From contig NC_066595.1 of assembly GCF_905475345.1 (NCBI RefSeq), positions 3,635,001-3,699,000 on the forward strand: a stretch of DNA of 64,000 nucleotides, given 5' to 3'. The position numbers and the translations under genes were made by a program. The notes under the pieces are model-generated. The model ran no database searches. It had not been told where the DNA came from and saw nothing but the letters and a program-made list of their open reading frames with translations. The DNA comes from Vespula vulgaris (taxonomy: Eukaryota; Arthropoda; Insecta; Hymenoptera; Vespidae). Positions 1 through 11,434 of this stretch are shown in pieces (positions within the stretch are counted from its first letter, which is position 1; every line of letters begins with the position of its first letter).

Positions 1-321
1 TGTATGTATGTATGTATGCATATATGTACGATCATTCGTAGTCAAACAACTTGGATACATACATACATATATCTAAATGAATGCGATTAGTATTCACGAC
101 TTCCCAGATAATATGTTCTCGCTACATGCGTGCTCGCAGTATCGCAATACGATCGACAAAGTAGCTTGTCAAAGTTTATCGTAATACTTAAGATTATCAA
201 AAATGAACAACAGAGAATATCGCATGAAAGATATTGGAAAGAAACAACAACAACAAAAAGCAACAAAAAATCACAAACACGATATCAACGATCTAAACAC
301 AACTCAAAAACGTCTAATGAA

Positions 322-362
<41 letters not shown>
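322..362. repeat. (AAGT)n microsatellite
   Basis: About ten tandem AAGT units, followed directly by a short reverse-complement copy (TACTTACTT), so the end of the array can fold back on itself. Confidence 0.9.
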
Positions 363-628
363 CTTACTTTCGACCATTTCGAAAATAAGAAAATTAACAG
401 AATAAAAATGTGAATAAAAATATTAAAAATTGTTTATAAAACAATACACCGAAGATATTTACATTTTCGATAACGCAAAGAACTTGAAGGTTGAAAATAA
501 GATCGCCAAATGAATTCGGGTGTCGATCGAAGACTCGCAGTTGTTCGAGTCGATATCGATTATCAAGGAAATTATGGGAGGTTAAAGTTCAAAAGACTGC
601 GAGGGTCTGCTTGAGAGTAAAGTAAAGA

Positions 629-728
629 AGAGGAAAGAAGAGGTGGAGAAAAAGGAGAAGAGGAAGAGGAGGAGAAGATGGAAGAGGAGGAGGAGGATGA
701 GGAGGAGAGGGGAGGAGGGGAGGGGAAA
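629..728. repeat. Purine-only GGA/GAA tract
   Basis: About 100 bases almost entirely A and G on the + strand, with irregular GGA, GAA and GAGG units. Polypurine tracts of this type can form triplex DNA. Open frames over it encode only Lys/Arg/Glu or Leu/Pro/Ser runs. Confidence 0.8.
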
Positions 729-1338
729 CAAGAGGCGTGTACGTGTCGGTAAGCGAACGTTCATGCTTGCTCGAGTACGGGCGCACGCGCGCGCTCACAC
801 ATACGCATGTACGCACGATAGTGCATGCCTGCCGGTGTGATTGACATTAGTAAGTATGCCATGGCCAACCGCTCACAACGTGCTGGTACGAACAACTGCA
901 GTACTGCCCACACCGACTGCCGCGTACAAATGCACAAGCATTCGCATGCTGATCTATGTATTGGCGCGAACAACGTTGGCGTTTGTCTAGGTCTACTAGA
1001 GTAACCAAAATTTTACGAGAGAAAGAAAGAAATAAAAAAAAAAAGACTTGATTCATCCGTTAAGATCAATCGAGAAAAGAAATGAGCGATTGACGCAAGG
1101 TATCTTCGCTGATACCTCGGTACATTGGAAAAAAATGTAAATTAAGAGATATGATTTAAAATAAAAAAAAAATTGAACGAATGTATCTTATGTAGATATT
1201 TGATATAGAAGTTACGATGAAATTTACGCGAGATACTTTATCAATGAATCCGAAAGATATTTGATATATGCTTTCTTTCTTTTTTTCTTATCTCTTTATC
1301 TTTACGATGAGATAAAATGAAGAAGTTAAATTGTCTTA

Positions 1339-1340
<2 letters not shown>

Positions 1341-1431
<91 letters not shown>
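1341..1431. repeat. (CT)n microsatellite, about 45 units
   Basis: A near-perfect CT array of about 90 bases, the longest dinucleotide tract of this class in the window. Confidence 0.95.
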
Positions 1432-1434
<3 letters not shown>

Positions 1435-3000
1435 GAATGAAGATATCACATCGAGGGTTGGACGCGTTAAAAAGAGGTCCATGAAGAAAGGCAGCATCAT
1501 TATTTTTTTTATTTTTCTTGTTTTCATGACAGTCATCGCAAAGATATTTTCTTTTTTTTTTTTTGAGGCGCGACGAAACATTGAGCGCGGATCCTTTCGA
1601 ACGTACCGCCCACGTCATATGGTGTGTTAAAACAATGCAACAGGTGGCCTACTCGGACGATCCGTTTCTACTTATTTGTAGCATACACTTGAAGGGAGAA
1701 AAAGGCGAAAGATAGAGAAAGAGAGAAAGAAAAATTAAATATCCGATTGCAGGAAATCCAATTGAACGAGATAATAAATTCGAAGTGGCGATGGGATGAT
1801 TAGGAAAATAAAAAGAAAAAAAAAGAAAAAAAAACAGAAAAGAAATTAAAACGTTAGAAACTAATTAGTCAGAAATTAGTTAACAGTGCTCGTTACCGTC
1901 GTTAAAAATTATTGTGGAATAGAGAAACGCACGAAGGAAAAAAGAATAAAGGAAACGAAAAAAAAGCAAACGAAAAAAAAACAAAAACAAAAAAGAAAAA
2001 GAAAAAGTCGCCGATTCTCGGTAAAAGAACGGAGATAGGTCAGATGTAAATAAAAATGATACACCGTGGAATGACGTAACGTAAAACTCTGTTCGACGAA
2101 GGACACGGTTTTCACCGGGTTCGATCTTCCTGTAAGATGCTATCGTTTCACCAAAAAACCGGTATCGTCGAAGAAAGAGAGACACCGTGAAAGATATTAA
2201 AAAAAAGAAGAAGAAGAAAAAGAAGAAAGAAAAAAAAACAAGTAAAAGAAGAAGAAGAAGAAGAAGAAGAAGAAAAAGAAAAAAGAAAAAAAAAGAGGAT
2301 ATGACGATGACGCCTCTCACAAGGTCCTCTTTCTGCTCCACCTCTCGTACTTTTGCTTTCGTCGAATAAATACGCGCACGAAATACGCGGCTTGCGTTTA
2401 AAACGGACCACAACTTACCCTGTGTCTCCTCCTCTCTCCGCTTCTTCTGCACTCTTCGATTGGCTCGTCCAGCAGACACGACACCGTCCGAAACTTTCAT
2501 CGACGACTTTCGTTACTTTCTTATCGGTTAAAAAGTGAAACACCGGTCGATCCAGCTCTCCCCTCTTACCTCTCCTTCCCTCTTTCACTTCGATCCAGGA
2601 TATACGGATCCCCGGTCGATCTTCTTCGAACGATTATCGCGTAAGAGAGAGACCACCGTCCTCGATCGTTCTCGATATATCGAGAGTGAAACTGCAATAT
2701 CTACGGACGAAGGATGAACTCTCTTCTTCCTTTCCCTTCTTCCTTTTATTTGTTTTCTTTCCTTTTCTTTCTCTTAATTTTCTTCGATCACTATATCTAC
2801 TACTTGCATACGTATACATGTACGTACACATACGTACATATGTATATATTTCGATGAGAAAAGTATCACGAAAGTGGTGCAGTCCGTATATGGAGAAGAC
2901 GATATTTCTTTCTCACAGTTACTTTGTACATTATATTCTCTCACACATCCTTACGTAACCAACACACTCGATGTCCTCTCGAGCGAGAAAGGAATCTTCC

Positions 3001-3003
<3 letters not shown>

Positions 3004-3059
<56 letters not shown>
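3004..3059. repeat. (CT)n microsatellite
   Basis: Uninterrupted CT array of about 28 units. Confidence 0.95.
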
Positions 3060-3062
<3 letters not shown>

Positions 3063-3440
3063 CTTCAACTTGAACTTATTATTACAAACGCAACGATTTT
3101 TTATTCGCAAATTTATCCCTTACGATTAACCCTTTACGATTATCACTCTTTTATATATATAACTTCGTACGTGGAAACGTGAAGAACATCTAAATCTAAA
3201 CTTAGATACTTAAGTAAAATAATGTAAAGAGAAAGAGAGTGTGTGAGAAAAAAAGAGAGAGAGAACTCTTCGGATGTATTGAAACGAAGAAACGTGAGGA
3301 GACGGAGTAATGCTCGTTAGAAATTCTTTCGTCATCGCGTTTGCGTCAAAACGCTTCCTGTTTTGTTCGTAAACAGCACGGTTCTAAAGGCAGCAGCAGT
3401 AGCAGTAGCAATAGCAGTAGCAGCAGCAAAGACAGGAGCC

Positions 3441-3445
<5 letters not shown>

Positions 3446-3517
<72 letters not shown>

Positions 3518-3520
3518 TCT
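3446..3520. repeat. (CT)n microsatellite next to an AGC tract
   Basis: A CT array of about 35 units preceded at about 3390-3430 by imperfect AGC/AGT triplets. Open frames through it give Ser/Leu repeats and show no protein character. Confidence 0.95.
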
Positions 3521-4366
3521 CTACGCAGAATCTCGAGTCGTAGTAACGACCGTGATCGAATGTCATGGCGATTCCTCCTCCTTCCTCCCCCTCCTTCTTC
3601 CACCGTAACCTCCCGTACTTCCCTCCCTCCCTTCGACTCCCACCTCCCCTTCCTCCCCACTTCACCTCCTCGTATACGATCTCCACCTGGAGATCCACCT
3701 TCGTAACCGTGGCCGTACGGTTCAACGAGTAACTACGAGAGAGTGAAAGTTCTCGTTTACACGCGCCACGAGTTTTTGGCATTGGGCTTGGTTGGGATTG
3801 GAGGATCTCGGTTGGTATCGAGGCCACCGGTACCACCACCACCACGGCATACTGAACGTGGATCCATGAGTTCGGTGGATCGCGTGGCCCGCACACAACT
3901 GCCTGCCCCAAAAACTTTGGGCTTCGCGAGGCGTTCACTTCGGCTCGTGGTCGTTTGTCGAATGAAACGCGTATATTTAGTTAGTTACCTACGTCTTTCA
4001 TTGCGTCGTTCGATCGTCATTGTGATTATCGATTTAAATAAGAATATGAAAGGACGTTCTGTTATGTGAAAATTGTTATTGATCCTTACTCATCTGTTTT
4101 GTTTTGATATTGGAAAGAAAAGAAAAAAGAAAACACAGAAAAAGAAATAGCGATGGAAAGAAAACTTATCGTTCCGTGTTGTCGAATATTTCCATTCAAT
4201 AATCTATCTTATCCTCGGTGATCAATAACAAATCTGATTGTATTACGACGTCGATTACGTGCTTTGTGTATTATTATGTAGTGTTTACTAGAAAAGAAAA
4301 AAGGATACAATAGGATTTTAGGAAAATCCTACTCCCCTTCATTGTTCCTCTTTCTGGGAATAGAAA

Positions 4367-4409
4367 ATGTGCGCCAACATGAGTGTCCTGCAACAAGGCC
4401 GTCACATAG
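4367..4409 (+). CDS. Hr4: Hr4 candidate alternative first coding exon A
   Basis: A short coding exon starts at ATG 4367 and reads MCANMSVLQQGRHI plus one base, then stops at a GTACGA donor at 4410. An in-frame TAG lies two codons upstream, so this ATG would be the true start. The leftover G joins the exon at 9781 as GGA-ATT-ATG, adding 16 residues in frame before the methionine of that exon. It also joins the exon at 13678 in frame. The open frame and the phase match are seen directly; use as an exon is inferred. No RNA evidence is available, and the exon is too short for composition to be informative. Confidence 0.45.
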
Positions 4410-5358
4410 GTACGATATTAATTTTTAAATATTATAATATCTCTCTATAACGAGAAGATATTCCAGAAGATCATGGGTACCGATCGAGACTGATCTTTCA
4501 TATCTACTTATAAAATGATTTCGTTTTTTTTTCGATCTTTTTATTCCTTCTTTATTTTTTTATTCTTTTTCTTTTTTTTTTTACTGTCATATCTTGGATT
4601 ATGTGGAGAAGTTTACGAGGACGAGAAAGTTAAGGATAAATTTATTTCTTTCCCTTCCTCTCTTTTCTCTCTCTTTCTCTTTCTCTCTTTCTTTTTCTTT
4701 CTTTCTTTTCTCCGCTAAAAGCGGAAGTTAAATTTACGCGATCGCTATCGTGCGGCGATTCAGCCACGGTCGATCGCACGAACGATTAGAAACTTGAAAG
4801 TATGGGATTCTTCCGTTTGCTCCAAATTGCAACAGTTCCTAGAATGAAAAAGAAAGAGAGAGAAAGAGAGAAACGGAGACTCGATCGTTTCGTAACAGAC
4901 AAAACTTCGACATTCAAGTGTCCGTCCTCCTTCCTCCTCGCATATAATTAAAAGAAAAAGCAAACGTCGAACGTCAGATATCGACAAAGCCAATGAGAAA
5001 TTCTAAAGATAATAATTCGCTGAACTCGTAGAAACGTATTCCGATGAAAGAATTTTTGATTTTGAAATCGTCGCTTGTGTTTCGGACGACCGGCATGCGT
5101 ATTCAACGGAAACGGAAAGAAAAGAAGAATAAAAAGAAGAAGAAGAAGAAGAAACGAAAAGATAGGAGAAGGGATAGGGACGAAAACGAAAATGTACGTG
5201 CATGTATATGTCTATGTTGTGCGTATGTGTGTCGTATATGTTTGAAAGAGAACACGAGCGTTAGTCAGTCATGTAGTTAAAAATAACGGATCGTAATTTG
5301 TAACGGTAGTAGGCCGAGAACTCGAATTTCGATCTTTCTACGGTGCTCTCTCTTTCAT

Positions 5359-5402
<44 letters not shown>

Positions 5403-6133
5403 ATAGTAGCTTATGACACAACATGGTAAGGCTTGCCGTAGGAAAAGTAAGGTAAGGCCAGTGGTATAATAGAGAAACTTTCACTGCGGAGGTTCAATGT
5501 ACCGGTGTCTCTAACTCTCACTGGCCCGTTCTCTCACTGCCGTCTGCCAGCAACTCGCGAGCATCCGTACTGACGAAGATAGTAGGTATGCCCCCTCCCT
5601 TCCCCCGACGATGATTACACGATTCCAATCGATCTTTTCTTCAGGATTTATCATAATAGGATATTAATTATTCTTGTTGTTATTCTATGTCGAGTGTTAT
5701 TTTTGTCTTATATCGTTGTCCTATATCGTGAGAGATATTTGTTGTGCTATATCGTGAGAGAGAGGGAAAAAATATTCGATAATTAATTCGAATTTTAAAT
5801 ACTCAGACACATAGATATATTTACGTATGTATATATGTTTTATTAATATACATCCTGTTTGTTGTGTCACTCATGTTTTGATAAATATTTTAATAACGGG
5901 AAATAATTCGTCAGATAATGACGCCAGTCGAAATTGGCCGTTCGCTCACAATGCGAAATATTATTTTATACCTGTGCGATTAGTACAGAAAGAACCGCTT
6001 GTTGGATAAGATGGAATTTAACGGGTGTCGTCGTTTTTAACGGTACCAAGTGTGAAGAGATAAGAAACAAAGTGTTTCGTATCTCCTTCCGTTCTTTATA
6101 TCTACATCCGCGTTTCATGAATATTATTGCATC

Positions 6134-6138
<5 letters not shown>

Positions 6139-6178
<40 letters not shown>
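6139..6178. repeat. (AT)n microsatellite
   Basis: About 20 uninterrupted AT units. Confidence 0.95.
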
Positions 6179-6181
<3 letters not shown>

Positions 6182-6899
6182 TAACATATTTCTTCTGACG
6201 TAGTCCTCAAAATAAATAATTTGTTTTCTTCGCAATAAGAGATAGATTATCCTAGAATGGATACTATGAGACCATTATCATACTCGAGAATAAAAAGAAG
6301 AAAAAGGAAGAGAAAAAGAAGAAGAAGAAAATGGTGGGAGGCATAGTCATAGGATGTCATGGCGTGGGAGAGTCACTTTCACCGTCCACGGTCCCTATAG
6401 CGGTAAAATCTACATGGTACATAAAATCGGACGTGCCGTTCCGCGATCGGAGTTTATAATAACAATATATAATCATAAGAGAATAATCGATGAAAATATA
6501 TATTTCTCTCCCTCTCTATTTTTATAATCAGATTAAAAAAAAAAGAAGAAATCCCAACAAAAATAATACTGGACGGTGGATCGATGAGAAGAGAAAAAAA
6601 AACAAAAATTCAAAATGAAAGAAAATAAAAATATCGGATGTATATAAAGAGAGAGAGGAAGAGAGAGAGAGAAGATATAGAGGAACGTAATACGAAGCTT
6701 CTCTTCGCAGTAGCTTGAAACGGGCATAGCGTCGTGTCTAATAGAGCGAATGCCTCGTAGGGAGGAACGCGAAACTCGAAAAAGCTTGGCCGACATAGAG
6801 AAATAAAGAAGGAAAAAAAGAAAGAGAGAGAGAGAGAGAAGAAGCTTGCGCTTAGGCTAACACGCGGAGCCTAACACGCATACGACAAAAGAGACTACT

Positions 6900-7020
6900 T
6901 ACTTGTAGTCTTTGTAGTCGTCGCGTAGTCGTCGGCGCTCCGGCCTCTCAAGAAGAGACCGTAGGTTAGTGCATTGGCTGCACTTTCCGTCTCGGTGTGT
7001 GCATGTGCACGCCGGCAGTG

Positions 7021-7052
<32 letters not shown>

Positions 7053-7600
7053 TCTCGGTCGTATGCATGCATTGGTTACGCAAGAATAGCAACGTGTGTG
7101 AGACTGCTGACCCACATACGGCGGCAGGGAGCAAGGACCCCGGCTTCGGCACGTACACGCGCATTTCTACATACGTATATACATACACGTATGCGCGCAC
7201 ATACGGACGCACACATACATACTCAACGAGAGGAAACTGAGAAAGAGTATCGTATATGTGTAAGCGAGTGCACTCACTCCCTCTCCAATAATACTCTCGT
7301 GTCAAATGCGCATGTGTATAGATACGTGATGCGCGCTACCGTATATATATATATATGTATGTATGTATGTATGTATGATGTATGTATATATATATCCCTC
7401 TCACTCTCGCCGTCTCACTCGAAACTACCGCCGCGTATTCTCTTCTCCTCTTCGCGCATGCCAACGCCCGCGAGCGTCCCACTGTATGAGTGCACATGCA
7501 ACTCCATCTGTCGTCGTATGCGCTTAACCATAAACGCACACACTGCTCTCGCCCACGTGGCTCTTCGATAGACACAGGCCGGCTTAAGGACCGTTCACAC
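6900..7600. promoter_or_regulatory. GC-elevated, CpG-rich block with CGG repeat (possible promoter)
   Basis: This block is clearly richer in G+C and CpG than the surrounding AT-rich DNA. It contains a (GGC)n run at 7018-7047 and many ACGT, CGCG and GCATGC words. In a low-GC insect genome such a block upstream of a regulatory gene often marks a promoter or 5' UTR exon. Here that is inference only, and no initiator or TATA element was identified. Confidence 0.25.
7018..7047. repeat. (GGC)n trinucleotide repeat
   Basis: About ten GGC units interrupted only at the edges. It stands out because the surrounding DNA is AT-rich. Confidence 0.9.
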
Positions 7601-8005
7601 CATTTTTTCTTTTTTTTTTTCTTTCTTTTTTTAATAGACACGAATGATTTTTCTACTTTTCTTTCTTTACTCTTTTTTATTTTTTATTTCCAAATCTTGT
7701 CTATATTCTACGATCTTCCATTACGTACGTATTTATACTCTTTTCTTTTTTTCATTGGTCTCGATTCGAACGTATTTAAATAATAAAAATGCCAAGAAAT
7801 TTAATGATTCGAGTCGGAATAATGATTTTCGTTTTTTGTCGAGCACTTGACTAATCAAAGGAAAAAAAAAGGAAAAGAAAAACAAGGGAACAGAAAAAAT
7901 AATTGTTTACTTGTTATGCGTATTACAAAACATAATTATTTTCGTTCGCTATAATCATTATTCGCGTCTATGTCCTTGCGTGAAATTTTTATCAAGAAGT
8001 CAAGG

Positions 8006-8047
<42 letters not shown>

Positions 8048-8595
8048 CTCTCTCAAGGCGCAGGCCGTCTTACCTAAATTCTCGGCATTGATCGGACGCA
8101 TTAAAAATATCTTCCAATGGTGACGACCGATATACAGAACGTTTGACGATTTAATTCCTCACCCAACCACTCTGCCTACCCATCGCGAAAAAAGAAATCT
8201 TTTCCAATGATCTCGTTCGAGGAAAGTAACTTTCCAGAAGAATGACTTTTCACTACTTCGAGATCTACGAGTGACACTATACTTCCAATCTCGAAAGAAC
8301 GATACAAAAAGAGTGTTCTAGTTTTATTTAAAAAAAAAAAGAAAGAAGAAACTAATCTGTGGAGTTATGCAAAGAAGTATACTTACGTACATGTTACATA
8401 CAATATACGTAAATATTCGTAACTCACGTATATATATATATATATAATTGTTCAAGCATTTGCATATATAATAATTCATTCCTATAAAATATGTTTCGTC
8501 TTGATAACACCCATTCATTCATTCACCAACGCATACAACATAGTTGTTCTTTCTTTCTCTCTTTCTTTCTCTCTCTTTTTCTTGACCCGTTGACG

Positions 8596-8673
8596 ATGGA
8601 TCAAAGGGTTCTCGAGTCAGCAGACTTTACGAGTGCGATCATCAACGACAACTACGACGACGATGATCTTGCG
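8596..8673 (+). other. Possible Hr4 5' leader exon carrying a uORF
   Basis: ATG 8596 opens 26 codons of non-repetitive, acidic sequence (MDQRVLESADFTSAI and then an Asp-rich tail) ending exactly at a GTATGA donor at 8674. Joined to the exon at 9781, the frame would read Glu-Leu-stop, and that TGA overlaps the Hr4 ATG at 9786 as ATGA. It therefore cannot encode the Hr4 N-terminus. If it is transcribed it would be a leader exon whose upstream open frame ends on the main start. Support is only the open frame and the donor. Confidence 0.2.
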
Positions 8674-9785
8674 GTATGATTAAAATGACCCAAAAGTAGA
8701 AGTGAACTCGTCTCGTTCGGTTCTCTAGACGCCATAAAAACGAGACTCGTAAGCCGATCCTTCGAGCAGGCGTACCGTGTACCTAATTATTCGCAGACCG
8801 TTTGAACGATAACGTAATGGAGTTATTACTATCAGAATGACGATACCAGAGATTAAGTACAAGAATAATAAAAAGAAGTAAAGGAAGAATGAAGTGTTAT
8901 TAAAATGACATGATGCAACTGACTCGTAACTGTAATTTTATAGATATTTGTTAATGGTATATATATGTATATGTGTGTGTGTGTATGTATTACCTATTAT
9001 GTTACAAGAACATTTTATATAACAAAATATTATTGAAAAAATATTAGAGATTATTTAAGTAAATTTATTTTTATTTTTTTTATAATACGATACTATACTA
9101 GATAAAAAGCGATCTACAAATGAACGATTCTATAGATGAAATGAATATTTTTTATAAAAAGAAAGAAGAAGTTGCAAATTTATTTCGTCTTTTTTTTTTG
9201 TTTAAATTGTTAAAAAAAAAAAAGTAATAACATTATCATTGGACACCCAGTACATCCGTTTATTGTGATCTCTCGGTTAGAGCAACGATGGCCTGACTCG
9301 CCTAGGCTCGACCTCCAATTATAGCATTATTTAACATTGTTGCACGGAGAGTAGTCGTACGTTCCGAAGAAACCGGAGGTCCCGTGAACCCCATAAAGCT
9401 TGCCAAGTCGTAACGCCTATGTAATCTAAGCGATACGTCGTAGATATAAAGGAATTTTGCACGTTACACCGCAAAACGATATTCTACCACGTACGATCCA
9501 ATTGTCTGCTATTGACTAAAGAGGAATTAATGACAAACTATGCGTTCACTGTAATCTCGAATGCGTGCTCTCTACTTTTAACATTCTCTCGATTTTTCTT
9601 TAGAGTCGATACACTCATAAAAAAAAAGTAATAACTATTATTTTTCATTTGACACTAAATAGTATGTACCTATATGATCAGAATATTAAATTACATTCGT
9701 TACATTTTTCTATGATATATTAGATAAAAATGTCTTCTATCTGTGATCGTTAATTCATAATGTATAATTATTTGTTGCAGGAATT

Positions 9786-10741
9786 ATGACCCTTACGAGC
9801 AGCCCGTGTGAGCTAGACAACATGAGCTTGTTTCAAGACCTCAAGTTGAAAAGGAGAAAGGTCGACTCCCGATGTAGTAGCGACGGTAAGAACTCAACTC
9901 TTTTTTCTCCTTCTTCTTCTTCTTCTTCATCTTCTTCATCTTCTTCTTCTTCCTTTTCTTTGCACTTTTATTACGAAGAAGAAAATAGGACACGTAAAAA
10001 ATAAAATAATAATCATTTTATATCAACGAATGACGAAGACGAATACGTTAATTATCGTCAACGCAATATTCCAACGCATAGGGAACTACGTAATTAGACA
10101 TTTGCAGAATATCAAAGCGCATCGTTCCTTCCTCCTTAGGGATCTATATTATCATTGGTAATCCTTTATGAACGACTCAATCCGGTTATCTTCGTCGATG
10201 GTATCAAAGACGATACGGATAAGCCTCATCCTTGCTTTCAAGAAACTGCAAATTCTATGATACGTAAACATATCTTTTACTATTGTTTCCATAACTTTGT
10301 CAATCAGATCAATCAGATATCGTGACCGATAGGGAAAATTAATCACGCAAAATAGATCTGAAGAAAAATGTAGGATCACGATTGTTTTGGATAATAATGA
10401 GAGTGGAAGGGTAAATAGTAAAAAAGATGACTAAAAAAAGAAGAAAAAGGAAAAAGGACAAAAGAAACGATTTTTAACTCATCTACAATACGAATGGTCG
10501 TCGTCGTTTTCGTCGTAGTTTCGTTGTCATTGTCGTCGTCGTTGGTTAGCAAGGATAGGTCGAGACGTGGGTGAGAGGAAGAGAATGTGTAGGCGGGGGG
10601 TTAAAACTAAGAGGAAGGTAGTAGGTGGCAGTGCAGGGTTGAGTATCACGCGGTTTCCCGGATGTGCACCGGTGCTAGTTGGACTTCGCTTGAACTCGCG
10701 TTAACACGTGTTGTCCTTCTCCTCATCTCTTTATCAGCATA

Positions 10742-10788
<47 letters not shown>

Positions 10789-11387
10789 CACACATTCACA
10801 TTATGTACCTATGTATACATATATATACACACATATATACATATATATATATATATTTCTCTCATATTTTCTTTTTCATTTTCTCAAAAGTCGAATCTTC
10901 CGGGAAAGGAATAGTTCAACGTGTGTCGTATGAAAACGATTCGTATCAAAGAAGCGCGCGTTCGCGAGAGTCTCGAAAGCGAGAACGCTGAGCGAGCTGC
11001 ATCGATTTTTCGACACACGGTTGCAAACGGCACGATACCAATGACCCTCGACCTAGCGCCGGTTAAAGGTCAGAGACAGTTACTGGAATCGATCTTAACA
11101 TTCACGAGTACGTCAGAAGAGATCTCACTCCTCAATCGTCCCTCTGTCAAGACGTTAATGAAGATGAATGATTTGAAGGATCGGTGAACGCGTTAAAGTG
11201 ATCGAAATTTTCTTGTTGTTGTTGTTGTTGTTGTTGTTTATTTTCCTTTTCTTTTTTTTTCTTTCCTTTTTTTCTGAAATTTCTTCCCTATTCTTATTTC
11301 AATGATCAATATTCGAAATCTTTACTGATTCATTCATATGCTAGTTCGAGACTCATCGTTTTCGTGGTAGTTGTTGTTGTCATCGTT

Positions 11388-11434
<47 letters not shown>

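Larger units (their letters stand above)
1..4366. other. Non-coding flank upstream of Hr4
   Basis: No protein-coding exon is recognised here. The stretch is dominated by simple repeats: TATG units at the very start, (AAGT)n at 322-362, a purine (GGA/GAA) tract at 629-728, and three long (CT)n arrays. All long open frames in it are Ser/Leu or Arg/Glu repeat translations of those tracts. It may contain promoter or 5' UTR sequence of Hr4, because the first supported coding exon follows at 4367, but no TATA box or initiator could be assigned with confidence. Confidence 0.5.
4410..9780. other. Hr4 5' intron or upstream region
   Basis: Intronic or promoter sequence between two candidate Hr4 exons. 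It holds (CT)n arrays near 5361-5402 and 8007-8053, an (AT)n array at 6139-6178 and a GC-richer block at about 6900-7600 with a CGG repeat. One possible untranslated or uORF exon lies at 8596-8673. Apart from that no convincing coding exon is seen. The many 60-200 residue open frames are repeat translations. Confidence 0.5.

Noticed and set aside
1241..3938. Open frames of 80-200 codons on both strands over the CT arrays
   Set aside because: They are Ser/Leu, Arg/Glu or Leu/Phe repeat translations of microsatellites with no splice partners or protein character.
6895..7641. Open frames of 88-200 codons around the CGG repeat
   Set aside because: Three or more overlapping frames on both strands are open only because of repeats and local composition; none has a convincing start with splice sites.
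10152..10379. 75-codon minus-strand frame in the Hr4 5' intron
   Set aside because: Ordinary composition, but no splice signals, start context or recognised family.
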